Both the position numbers and the translations under genes were made by a program. Below the pieces are notes generated by a model. It did no database searches, was not told the DNA's origin, and worked only from the letters and a program-made list of their open reading frames with translations. From Salmonirosea aquatica (GTDB lineage Bacteria > Bacteroidota > Bacteroidia > Cytophagales > Spirosomataceae), in assembly GCF_009296315.1 (NCBI RefSeq), contig NZ_WHLY01000002.1:3516501-3580500 (forward strand): a stretch of 64,000 nt of DNA, written 5' to 3'. Shown piece after piece: positions 36,532 through 46,024 of the stretch. Position 1 is the first letter of the stretch, and every line of letters begins with the position of its first letter.

Positions 36532-38949
36532 ATGCTCTCCAACTATCTTAAAATCGCCTTCCGGAATCTGCTGCGCGACAGCCACTTTTCGCTGATCAAC
36601 ATTTCGGGATTGGCTATCGGCATGGCAGCTACTTTGCTCATTTTGCAATACGTAGCCTTTGAGCGAAGCTACGACCGCTTTCAGGACAAAGCCGACCGTA
36701 TCTACCGGGTGAAAACGGAGCGGTTTGAAAAAGGGGTACTCTCCACCGAGTGGGCGGGCGGCCCTTTTGCCGTCGGTAACCATATGAAGGATGCGTTTCC
36801 GGAGGTGGAAGAATTCGTGCGGGTGTACATGCGAAGCCGCCAGGAACTTGAAGTAAACAATACCAAATTCAAGATTGAAAAAGGAGCCTACGCCAGTAAA
36901 GCCTTTTTTACCCTGTTTTCTTATCCGCTGGTGAGTGGAAACGCCCAAACCGCCCTGGCCGAGCCCTACACGGTGGTTTTGTCTGAGTCGCTGGCCAGGC
37001 GGCTGTTTGGCAACACCAATCCATTGGGACAATCGATTCGGGTCAATCGGCAGTACCTTGTGAAGGTGACGGGGGTGTATCAGGATTTTCCCGAAAATAC
37101 ACATCTCAAGACCGACTACCTGATATCGTTCGATACTTTTCAGCGTCTGGTCAATCCAGAGAACAACCCCGACCAGAATTTTGACAATGCCTGGAACTGG
37201 GATGGCTGCCTCACGTACCTGCTGGTGAAGGAAGGTACCGATCCACAAAAACTGGAAGCTAAGTTTCCGGCCTTTGTGGCCAAGGAACAACCCGAAACCG
37301 TCAAGGGCAGTTTTGGGGTAGCTTTCGCTTTACAACCCCTGGTCGACATCCACCTCTACTCCAACTACATGATGGAGGCGGGACCGAACGGGGACGGGGT
37401 TGCGGTGTACATTCTGCTGGGGGTGGCGTTGTTTATCATCCTGATCGCCTGGGTCAACTACATCAATCTGGCTACGGCCCGCGCCATTCGCCGGGCGCGG
37501 GAGGTAGGTGTGCGCAAAGCGGTGGGATCTTTTCGAAGCCAGCTTATCGGACAGTTTCTGGTTGAATCCGCACTACTCAACTTCGTGTCGGTGCTGGCTG
37601 CCTGTGTAATCGTGGCGGCTGGCCTACCCCTGTTCAATGCATTCACCGACCAGCATCTTACTTATTCGCTGATCGGAACTTCCCAGTTTTGGCTGGGCCT
37701 GGGAATAATGTTTGGCGTAGGTACCCTACTTTCGGGAGCTTATCCGGCCTTTGTGTTGTCGGGATTTAAACCGACCCAGGTGCTTAAAGCCGGAATTTCG
37801 GGCGGCGGACAGGGTACCTTCCTGCGGAAGACGCTGGTCGTCGTGCAGTTTTCGGCCTCTATCTTTTTGCTGGTGGGTACCATCACGGTTTTTCGCCAGG
37901 TTCAGTACATGCGCAGCCAGGCGCTGGGCATGGACATAGACCAAACCCTCGTACTGAGTCCGCCGACTAACGATTCAACCCGTGCCTCGCGTACCAAGTC
38001 ATTCAAAGAAACAGTTCTGCAGCAATCCGCCATAAAAAGCGTTACGGTATCGAGTAGCATTCCAGGCGAAAAAGTGGATTTCAACGCGGGCGGCATCCGG
38101 TTAGAAAACGCACCGGAAACCAACGGCAAGCAGTACCGCGTGATCATGATGGACTACGATTTCATTTCGTCATTTGGGTTGAAAATCATCGCGGGGCGCA
38201 ACTTCAACAAAGACCTGGGCGAGCAGAACGCTGTGGTGTTCAATCGGACGGGCATCCGGCAGCTGGGGTTCCGGGTACCTGAGGAAGCACTGGGCAAAAA
38301 GATCAATTTCTGGGGCGATATCCTCACGATCGTGGGCGTAGTGGACGATTTCCACCAACAGTCGCTGCGGGATGCTTACGAGCCGCTCGTGCTGCGGCTC
38401 GACTCCGGTGTAAACGGTTCTATTTCTCTCAAAGTGGAGGCCAGTGGTAGCAGCAAAGCCGTTGAGGCCGCTCGGCAGGCGTGGTCGGAGTACTTTCCCA
38501 ACGAGCCCTTTGAGTATGTATTTCTAAACGAGAAATACGATCAGCAGTATCGCGCTGACGAGCGTTTCGGGCAGGTGTTTGGCTTTTTTACGATCCTGGC
38601 CATCCTGGTGTCGTGCCTAGGGCTGCTGGGGCTATCTTCTTTTGTTACCGCGCAGCGTACCAAAGAAATCGGAATCCGAAAGGTACTTGGAGCCTCGGTA
38701 TCGAGTGTTACGGCTTTATTGGCCAAAGACTTTCTTGGGCTGGTTATCGTAGCTATTTTCATCGCTTCGCCCATTGCTTTCTTTCTCATGAATCAGTGGC
38801 TGGACCACTTCGCGTTCAGCATAGCGATGCAGTGGTGGATGTTCGCCGCCGCCGGATTGGTAACCCTGGTGATTGCCCTGTTCACGGTAAGTTATCAGGC
38901 CATCAAGGCCGCGCTGATGAATCCGGTGAAGTCATTGCGGAGCGAGTAG
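36532..38949 (+). CDS. ABC transporter permease (MacB/FtsX type), copy 16, last of the array
   Basis: 805 aa. N-terminus MLSNYLKIAFRNLLRDSHFS, TM1 region INISGLAIGMAATLLILQYV. The motif after TM2 reads AWVNYINLATARAIRRAREVG instead of ACINFMNL. Coupling motifs are RAREVGVRKAVGSFRSQL (~319) and RTKEIGIRKVLGAS (~708). The tail is KAALMNPVKSLRSE. It is related to copies 8 and 9, sharing LGMDIDQTLVL against LGVNVERTLVV and the KINFWGDILTIVGVVDDFH segment. It is followed 30 bp later by the convergent Nudix regulator gene, which closes the array. Confidence 0.95.
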   Translation: MLSNYLKIAFRNLLRDSHFSLINISGLAIGMAATLLILQYVAFERSYDRFQDKADRIYRVKTERFEKGVLSTEWAGGPFAVGNHMKDAFPEVEEFVRVYMRSRQELEVNNTKFKIEKGAYASKAFFTLFSYPLVSGNAQTALAEPYTVVLSESLARRLFGNTNPLGQSIRVNRQYLVKVTGVYQDFPENTHLKTDYLISFDTFQRLVNPENNPDQNFDNAWNWDGCLTYLLVKEGTDPQKLEAKFPAFVAKEQPETVKGSFGVAFALQPLVDIHLYSNYMMEAGPNGDGVAVYILLGVALFIILIAWVNYINLATARAIRRAREVGVRKAVGSFRSQLIGQFLVESALLNFVSVLAACVIVAAGLPLFNAFTDQHLTYSLIGTSQFWLGLGIMFGVGTLLSGAYPAFVLSGFKPTQVLKAGISGGGQGTFLRKTLVVVQFSASIFLLVGTITVFRQVQYMRSQALGMDIDQTLVLSPPTNDSTRASRTKSFKETVLQQSAIKSVTVSSSIPGEKVDFNAGGIRLENAPETNGKQYRVIMMDYDFISSFGLKIIAGRNFNKDLGEQNAVVFNRTGIRQLGFRVPEEALGKKINFWGDILTIVGVVDDFHQQSLRDAYEPLVLRLDSGVNGSISLKVEASGSSKAVEAARQAWSEYFPNEPFEYVFLNEKYDQQYRADERFGQVFGFFTILAILVSCLGLLGLSSFVTAQRTKEIGIRKVLGASVSSVTALLAKDFLGLVIVAIFIASPIAFFLMNQWLDHFAFSIAMQWWMFAAAGLVTLVIALFTVSYQAIKAALMNPVKSLRSE

Positions 38950-38979
38950 GGTACCCTGAGCTATTCGATGGGGCGAACT

Positions 38980-39705
38980 CTACCGGGCAAGCCGATACAG
39001 GTAGGGTGCTTTGTTGGCGGCACCCGTAAATTTCTTCTCCAGCCGTTCCAGCACATTCAAGTCAAGGATTTTTTTCTGGAAATTATTGCGGGCAAAAGGC
39101 TTGTCAAAAATAGCCTCGTAGAGCTCCTGTACTTCCCGCATCGTGAAGGTTTCGGGCAGAAGGTTAAACCCAATTAATTTTTCATCCAGATTCAGGCGTA
39201 GCGTCTCGAGCGCTTTCCCCACGATCTCGTTGTGGTCCATGATCATGGGCGGCAGATTCCTGATGTTGTACCAGGCGATGGATTCGTCTATATCGTTTTT
39301 CCTGGGGACAACTTTATTCATATCCACCAGGGCATAATACCCGATCGAAATGAACCGTCGGGTAATCCAGTCGAACTCTTTGCGATTGAATAGTTCTTCG
39401 CCAAACTTCTCCTCATTCAAGCGCATCATGCGCTCCAAAAAAGCCCGGTTGGTTCGATCGGTTGGTCCAAATGCCCGGAATTGATCCAGGTAGATGTCTC
39501 GGATGCCGGTCCGCTCCTCCAGAATCCGGCGGGCGGCCTCGTCAATGCTTTCCTCCTGCAAAATAAACCCCGAAGGCAACGCCCAGAAATCACCCCGAAA
39601 ATCGAGTTTGGGTACCAGTACTTTGAGCTGTCTGTCCTGATAGCCCAATATGACGCAATCAATCGAAAGTTGATGGATATAGTCTTTTTCGCTGGGATGG
39701 TGCAT
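38980..39705 (-). CDS. Nudix-domain transcriptional regulator, NrtR-like
   Basis: About 241 aa from the proposed start at 39705 (MHHPSEKDYIHQLSIDCVIL); an upstream in-frame Met at 39786 adds 27 residues with no Nudix similarity. The N-terminal ~150 residues form a Nudix domain. The Nudix box reads GFILQEESIDEAARRILEER followed by TGI, with Ile where the catalytic RE Glu belongs, so hydrolysis is probably lost. The C-terminal ~80 residues (PETFTMREVQELYEAIF, NFQKKILDLNVLERL) look like the winged helix of NrtR/AraR-type regulators, which sense nucleotides or sugars. It is divergent from the dehydrogenase gene with a strong palindrome between them, so it probably controls that locus and perhaps itself. 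Confidence 0.88.
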   Translation of the reverse strand: MHHPSEKDYIHQLSIDCVILGYQDRQLKVLVPKLDFRGDFWALPSGFILQEESIDEAARRILEERTGIRDIYLDQFRAFGPTDRTNRAFLERMMRLNEEKFGEELFNRKEFDWITRRFISIGYYALVDMNKVVPRKNDIDESIAWYNIRNLPPMIMDHNEIVGKALETLRLNLDEKLIGFNLLPETFTMREVQELYEAIFDKPFARNNFQKKILDLNVLERLEKKFTGAANKAPYLYRLAR

Positions 39706-39859
39706 GTTGTTTTGATTTTCCACTGAACTACTCAGATTTAAAGGTAAGGCTTCTTCCCACCAGAATAAGGGAAGTTGTCCGATCAAAAAAACATTCCGCC
39801 AATTCTTTACTAGAAAATACAGGAAGGATCATAGGACTATGCAAATATAGAGTTTCAAA

Positions 39860-39892
39860 ATTTTTATTGTCTAATAAATAGACAATAAAAAT
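39860..39892. promoter_or_regulatory. Perfect palindrome, probable operator of the Nudix regulator
   Basis: Arms ATTTTTATTGTCTA (39860-39873) and TAGACAATAAAAAT (39879-39892) are exact reverse complements around ATAAA. It lies in the only gap between the divergent Nudix regulator and the ThuA/dehydrogenase gene, ending 8 bp before a -7 box, so a bound protein would cover the -33 region. Inference: target of the adjacent NrtR-like protein. Confidence 0.75.
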
Positions 39893-39900
39893 AATTCATA

Positions 39901-39908
39901 TACTTTTG
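39901..39908 (+). promoter_or_regulatory. Bacteroidota -7 element of the dehydrogenase promoter
   Basis: TACTTTTG matches the TAnnTTTG -7 consensus exactly. No clear TTTG -33 element lies 19-21 bp upstream; that region is the right arm of the palindrome and A/T-rich sequence, which suggests an activator-dependent or repressor-occluded promoter. The expected transcript start leaves a leader of about 20-25 nt before the ATG at 39939. Confidence 0.6.
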
Positions 39909-39938
39909 TCATCAATCAAGCAACAAATACAGGTACCT

Positions 39939-42900
39939 ATGAAACAGAATGTATTTAAGATTAGCGCATTACTATTGGGATTATGGCTGCTAGCTTACAC
40001 CTCTCCGGCCCAGACTCCAGAAATCAATGTTCTGGTTTTCAGCAAAACGGCGGCTTTCCGGCATGAATCCATTGCCGCAGGCAAAAAGGCCCTGGCTAAG
40101 ATGGGTCAGGAGAAAGGCTTTGACGTGAGCTTTACCGAAGACGCCGCGCAATTCAACGAACTGAACCTGAGAAAATACAATACGGTCCTGTTTCTGAACA
40201 CAACCGGTGATATCCTGAACAACGAGCAACAAAGTGCCTTTGAGCGGTACATTCAGGCGGGCGGTGGCTATGTGGGTATCCACTCCGCTACCGATACCGA
40301 GTACGAATGGCCCTGGTACGGTCAACTGGCAGGCGCGTATTTTCTGGATCACCCGATGCCCAATAATGTTCAGAAAGGGAAGTTCATCGTTACGCAGAAA
40401 GACCACTGGGCCACCCAGGGCATGCCCGGTGAATTTGAGCGAAGCGATGAGTTCTATAGTTTCAAGAATATTTCGCCCAAGATCAACGTCGTTGTCAAAA
40501 TCGACGAGAAAAGCTATACCGGTGGCAAGAATCCTGAGTTCCATCCCATTAGCTGGTACCAGGAATTTGACGGTGGACGATCGTTCTATACGGCCATGGG
40601 CCATACCGATGAGACTTTCTCTGAGCCGCTGTTCCTGAATCACTTGTGGGCGGGAATTCACTACACCACGGGGGGCGATGCGCCCAAACCATTGGATTTT
40701 TCCAAAGCCCGTCCCGAAGAAAATCGTTTTACCAAAGCCATTCTGGCCGAGAAGCTGGACGAACCCATGGAACTGAGCGTGCTCGGCGACGGACGTATCC
40801 TGTTTATTCAGCGCAAAGGGGAAATACGCCTTTACAACACCGAGACCAAGGAGCTGAAAACGATCGCTACCCTGCCGGTGAGCACAAAATATGTAAACAA
40901 GGAAGGAAAAGAATCGATGGGCGAAGATGGTCTTTTGGGTCTTAACAAAGATCCCAATTTTGCGCAGAACCACTGGATTTATCTCTACTATTCTGAGCCC
41001 AATGAATCCAAAAACGTCCTGGCCCGCTTTGAACTGAAAGGCGACGCACTCGACATGGCCTCGAAAAAAATACTGCTCTACGTACCTACCCAGCGCGAAG
41101 AATGCTGCCATACGGGTGGATCCATTGCCTGGGATCGCGCCGGAAACCTGTACCTCTCCACGGGCGACAACACCAATCCGCACGGCTCGGATGGATATAG
41201 CCCCAGCGATGAGCGCGAAGGCCGCGGCCCCTGGGATGCTCAGAAATCCTCAGCCAATACCAACGACCTGCGCGGTAAAATTATCCGCATCACTCCCCAG
41301 GCTAATGGTACCTATACGATTCCAGAGGGTAATCTGTTCGCCAAAGGTACCCCTCAGACTCGCCCCGAGATTTACACGATGGGCCACCGCAATCCCTTCC
41401 GGATTTCGGTCGATCAGAAGACCGGCTATGTGTATTGGGGCGAAGTGGGCCCGGATGCTGCCAAACCCAATCCCAACCGCGGTCCTGCCGGTCACGACGA
41501 GGTAGGACAAGCGCGTAAGGCAGGCAACTTCGGCTGGCCGCACTTTGTGGGCGACAATAAAGCTTACAATAAATATGACTTCGCCGCCGAAAAATCCGGT
41601 GAAAAGTGGGATGTGAATGCGCCCACTAATAACTCTCCCAATAACACGGGCCTGAAAGTACTTCCCCCGGCCCAGAAAGCATTCATCTGGTACCCTTACG
41701 ATGCCTCTCCCGAGTTTCCATTGGTGGGAGCCGGTGGGCGCAACGCCATGGCCGGGCCCGTGTACTATGCCGAAGATTTCAAAAATGCGCCCCGGGCTTT
41801 CCCCAAGTATTATGAGGGTAAAATCCTGACCTACGATTGGATGCGCGGCTGGATTATGGCCGTGACGATGGATAAGGAAGGTAATTACGAGGCTATGGAG
41901 CGATTCATGCCCAGCTACAAATTCAGCAACCCGATGGATATGGAGTTTGCGGCGGATGGGGATCTGTATATGCTGGAATACGGCTCGGGCTGGTTTACGG
42001 CCAACGACGATGCCCGCCTGATCCGGATCGAATACAACGGGGGCAACCGCAAGCCGCAGCTTCAGGTAGCGGCCAGCAAGTTGGGGGGCTCGGCTCCACT
42101 CGACCTAAAACTGAGCGCCAAGGGTACCTCTGACGCCGACGGCGATGTGTTGTCCTATTCCTGGAAGATTACTTCCAAAAACGGTTTTGCCAAAGACATA
42201 GCTACGCCAGAAGCCGCCCTGACCCTTGCCAAAACAGGAATCTACCAAGCTACTTTGACCGTGGATGACGGCAAGGGTGGGATCGCTTCGCAGTCGATGG
42301 ACATCACGGTTGGCAACGAGCCGCCTATACTGAGCCTGGATATTCCCGCCAGCAATAAGTCCTTTTTCGTAGCTGACAAGCCCTTCCTCTACAACGTAAA
42401 GGTAAGTGATAAGGAAGATGGTACCCTGGGCAAGTCGGGCGCCACCTCGGGAATCGACCCTGAACGGGTGGCCGTAAATATCGACTACCTCGCGGAAGGC
42501 TACGATCAGGTCGCTATTGCGCAGGGCCACCGGACCGCCGATGCCAGTGCCCTGTATGTGACGGGTAAGAAACTCATCGAAGCCAGCGATTGTATGGCCT
42601 GCCACAGCCTTGCGAAAAAGTCCATCGGCCCGGCCTATGCGGACGTATCCAACAAGTACAAAGGGGATGGGACGGCCCTGGAGCGATTGACGAAAAAAGT
42701 AATCGCCGGAGGGGCGGGGTATGGGGAGAAACCGCCATGGCGGCCCACCCGCAGCTCTCGACCGCCGATGCCGCCGAAATGGTCAAATACATCCTAAGTG
42801 TATCGGGCAAAGCGGCCGCTGGTAGTTCGCTACCCGTACAGGGCAGTTATGTAGCCAAACTGCCTGAGGGTGATAAGGGCAAAGGAGTGTACATAGTACG

Positions 42901-43402
42901 GGCTTCGTATGAGGACAAAGGTGCCAATGGGCTACCCTCTCTGAAATCCGAGCAGGTACTTGTATTACGCAATGCCAAAATGGATGCGCACAGTTTCGAC
43001 ACCTACGACAACGTCAATAAAATGTCTTTTGGGGGAAATAATCTGGCTATCCCGTCGAAATCCGGGGCGTACATGGAAATCAACAACATGGATCTGACGG
43101 GTATCTCAGAAATTCGCGTGCTGGCTTCTGCTCCCAAACCTCAACTCAACGCTAAAGGTGGCAAAGTGGAGCTCCATCTGAACACACCTACCGGCAAACT
43201 GCTGGGTGAGTCCCAATTTCTTGAAGCATCAGAAAAAATGGACTTCACACCTTCCCAACTGACGATTCCGGTGAAACTGCCCGTTCCTTTCGACAACAAA
43301 CCCCACGATGTGTACCTGGTGTTTGTCAATCCTACGGAGGCTTCCGGCAGTCTGATGGTCGTTATGGGCGCAGAAGTGGTACTGAGTTCCGTAGGTAAAT
43401 AA
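39939..43402 (+). CDS. Secreted ThuA / sugar dehydrogenase / PKD / cytochrome c fusion (frameshifted near 42715)
   Basis: The start MKQNVFKISALLLGLWLLAY gives a signal peptide ending near SPAQTP. Domains in order: ThuA-like (~26-235), GSDH/PQQ-type sugar dehydrogenase beta-propeller (~264-707, with CCHTGGSIAWDRAGNLYLST), PKD (~710-795), class I cytochrome c with CMACH (~884) and a C-terminal beta domain resembling CBM6 (~965-1155). The first frame derails at VIAGGAGYGEKPPW. Adding one G in the runs 42711-42719 gives VIAGGAGVWGETAMAAHPQL, which continues to 43402 and supplies the haem Met ligand. Likely role: periplasmic or extracellular oxidation of a sugar, passing electrons to its own cytochrome. 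The frameshift is probably a homopolymer error. Confidence 0.9.
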
Positions 43403-43457
43403 CAACGAGTCCATGTTTAATCTAACCTTTCCATTTCACTTTTAACCAATTACAACA

Positions 43458-43838
43458 ATGAAAAAAGTAAGTATCCTTTTCTTCGTTCTTTTCGCAGGTG
43501 TAGCCTTGCGTGGAATTTCACAAACGACCACGCCCGCCGACTTCTTTGCCGGAAAATGGGAAATCCTGGTATCGGGTACCCCCAACGGTGACGTAACCCT
43601 GGTGACCGATTTGGTTCGCAAAGAAGGTAAGCTAACCGGTGAACTCTCTAGCCCAACCGATCCAAACGTAAAATTTCCGATCACAAAAGTGGAAGAAAGT
43701 GCCGATAAGCTATCCATTTATTTTGACTCTTCTCAGGCGGGCGAAATCGCGATTAACCTCACGAAAGTGGATGATGACAATCTGAAAGGCGTGCTGATGG
43801 ACAGCTTTGAGACGAAGGCCAAGCGGGTCAAGGAATAA
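43458..43838 (+). CDS. Small secreted protein of unknown function
   Basis: 126 aa. It begins MKKVSILFFVLFAGVALRGI with a signal peptide cut near GISQ. The mature part (FFAGKWEILVSGTPNGDVTL ... DNLKGVLMDSFETKAKR) alternates short strands and looks like a small beta-sandwich or lipocalin-like domain: GKW near the start, and paired LTGEL and LKGVL strands. It lies 55 bp after the dehydrogenase fusion and 12 bp before the hydrolase gene, so is probably in their operon. No catalytic residues are apparent; a carbohydrate- or lipid-binding accessory role is a guess from context. Confidence 0.82.
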   Translation: MKKVSILFFVLFAGVALRGISQTTTPADFFAGKWEILVSGTPNGDVTLVTDLVRKEGKLTGELSSPTDPNVKFPITKVEESADKLSIYFDSSQAGEIAINLTKVDDDNLKGVLMDSFETKAKRVKE

Positions 43839-43850
43839 GCCCCCGAACTC

Positions 43851-45941
43851 ATGAAAAAGCACCCGTTTTTCCTATTCTTGCTTTTCGCCCTTTCATTGGT
43901 ATTGAGGGTGAATAAAACCATCGGCCAAGCCAGGCTGTCAGGAGACACTCTGTTCAGTAAACCTTATATCGATGTGGACGAATGGCGCGATGCACCCGTG
44001 CGCCATCGCTACGTACACGGCGGCTTTAAAGGAACCGAAACCCGTTTTTCCTTTTACTTTCCCTCCAAAGAACAATATCAGGGCCGCTTTTTTCAGTACA
44101 TCACCCCATTTCCCGACAATGAAAATCTGTCGCAGGGAGCCTCGGGCGAAGAAGACAAGATTGGATTCTCCATTAGCAGCGGCGCGTACTTTATCGAAAC
44201 CAACGGCGGAGGGAAACTGGATTTTGCCCGGCCAGGTAGCAACGACCCCACAATTGGTGCCTACCGGGCCAATGCGGCCTCGGCCCAATACTCTCGGGAA
44301 ATAGCAGCCCAAATGTACGGCCCCCACCGGACGTATGGCTACGCTTTCGGCGGGAGCGGCGGCGCTTACCGCACCATCGGCGGAATCGAAAATACCGAAG
44401 GCGTGTGGGATGGAGTCGTGCCCTATGTGGTGGGTTCGCCGATGGCCATTCCCAATGTATTTTCCGTCAGGATGCACGCCATGCGGATGTTAAAAGACAA
44501 AATGCCCCAAATCATCGATGCCGTAGAGCCGGGCGGAAGCGGGGATATGTATGCCGGGCTGAACGACGAAGAGAAAGCCGCGTTGCGTGAAGTTACCAAA
44601 ATGGGTTTTCCGCCTCAGTCGTGGTTTGGCTATAAAACAATGGGCGTTCACGGCTTCGTGGCGGTCTATCAGGGCATGGCTAGGGCCGATCAAAAGTACT
44701 TTACCGATGATTTCTGGAATTCGCCCGGCTATCTGGGAGCCAACCCTCCGGTCTCCCTTCAAAAGGCCCGCATCCAGCAGGTAAGTACCATCAAAACCGG
44801 CATATCGGCCAGCCAGGCCGTTCAGCTAGGATTGGTAGAGGAGGCCTCCGCGCAGGAAAGGGGTACGGCCGACCTGGCCTGGAAAAGCATGGGCGGAGTG
44901 GAAGGCGCAATGCCCGTGGCATTCCAGCTGGCGGACGTCCTGCCCGACGTCGATTTTCTGGGGGGCGACCTCGTCATTACCAGCGGGGCCGCAGCCGGGA
45001 AGCAGTTGCAGTTGACCAAAATTGAGGGAAATAAAGTGATCCTTGGCCCTGCCGACCCTACCGTGCTCATGCTGATCAAGCCGGGCGACGAAGTGCGGGT
45101 GGGTAATTCCAATTTTCTGGCGGCCCAAACCTACCACCGACACCAGGTACCCGGCCCGGAATACCACGCCTGGGATCAGTTTCGTGATGCGGCGGGCCAG
45201 CCAATCTATCCCCAGCGTGCTATGCTGCTCGGACCCATGTTTACCCGAGGCGCTGCCGGTGCTGTTCCAATGGGCCGCTTCAAAGGCAAAATGATTCTTC
45301 TCTCGTCCCTATGGGATCGGGAGGCCTTTCCATGGCAGGGCGACTGGTACCGGTCGCAGGTGAAGAGGTATCTGGGCGATAGTACCGACAGCCATTTCCG
45401 GCTCTGGTACACCGACCACGCCCTGCACGGCGACCTTACCAAACAGGAAGACCCCACCCGAACTATTAGCTACCTTGGGGTACTCCAGCAAGCGCTACGT
45501 GACCTGAGTACCTGGGTGGAAAAAGGAATTGCTCCTCCGGCCACCACAAGCTACACCATCGAGGATGGGCAGGTGATGGTACCCGCCACCGCGGCCGAAC
45601 GTAAAGGAATTCAACCCGTAGTCACGCTGAAAGTCAATGGTAACAAACGGGCCGACGTCAAAGTCGGTAAGCCCGTTACTTTTACCGCCGTTGTCGAGGT
45701 GCCGCCCCACACGGGCAAGGTGGTAGCCGCCGAATGGGACTTTGAAGGGGAAGGTACCTTTAGTGAAAAATCCGAAGTTGATGGAACGAAAAGTTCACTG
45801 TCTTTAAGCGCCATGCACACCTATAAAAAACCGGGAACGTATTTCGTCAGCCTGCGGGTGGTTTCACAACGGAACGGCGATACCAAGTCACCCCACGCCC
45901 GCATCCAGAACTTGGATCGTGTGCGGGTAGTTGTAGAGTAG
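43851..45941 (+). CDS. Secreted alpha/beta-hydrolase-like protein with C-terminal PKD domain
   Basis: 696 aa. The N-terminal signal (MKKHPFFLFLLFALSLVLRV) indicates export. GYAFGGSGGAYRTIGG near residue 165 looks like a nucleophile elbow (GxSGG, as in tannase and feruloyl-esterase relatives), and WYTDHALHGD near residue 525 could supply the catalytic His. The last ~90 residues (VTFTAVVEVPPHTGKVVAAE, YKKPGTYFVSLRVVSQ) form a PKD domain. It lies 12 bp downstream of the small secreted protein and is the likely end of the dehydrogenase operon. The substrate is unknown; esterase or lactonase action on plant-derived carbohydrate esters would fit the context but is inference. Confidence 0.82.
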   Translation: MKKHPFFLFLLFALSLVLRVNKTIGQARLSGDTLFSKPYIDVDEWRDAPVRHRYVHGGFKGTETRFSFYFPSKEQYQGRFFQYITPFPDNENLSQGASGEEDKIGFSISSGAYFIETNGGGKLDFARPGSNDPTIGAYRANAASAQYSREIAAQMYGPHRTYGYAFGGSGGAYRTIGGIENTEGVWDGVVPYVVGSPMAIPNVFSVRMHAMRMLKDKMPQIIDAVEPGGSGDMYAGLNDEEKAALREVTKMGFPPQSWFGYKTMGVHGFVAVYQGMARADQKYFTDDFWNSPGYLGANPPVSLQKARIQQVSTIKTGISASQAVQLGLVEEASAQERGTADLAWKSMGGVEGAMPVAFQLADVLPDVDFLGGDLVITSGAAAGKQLQLTKIEGNKVILGPADPTVLMLIKPGDEVRVGNSNFLAAQTYHRHQVPGPEYHAWDQFRDAAGQPIYPQRAMLLGPMFTRGAAGAVPMGRFKGKMILLSSLWDREAFPWQGDWYRSQVKRYLGDSTDSHFRLWYTDHALHGDLTKQEDPTRTISYLGVLQQALRDLSTWVEKGIAPPATTSYTIEDGQVMVPATAAERKGIQPVVTLKVNGNKRADVKVGKPVTFTAVVEVPPHTGKVVAAEWDFEGEGTFSEKSEVDGTKSSLSLSAMHTYKKPGTYFVSLRVVSQRNGDTKSPHARIQNLDRVRVVVE

Positions 45942-46024
45942 ATTGGTAAAAAATCAGGGATTGTGGGTTAAGCCGGAAAAGGTAATCGCATCCTGAAAGG
46001 AATGTTGAAACAATTACAGTTAAC

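Noticed and set aside
1-38949. CRISPR-like or IS-like origin of the repeats in the array
   Set aside because: The repeated units are whole permease genes; there are no short regularly spaced repeats, terminal inverted repeats or transposase motifs.
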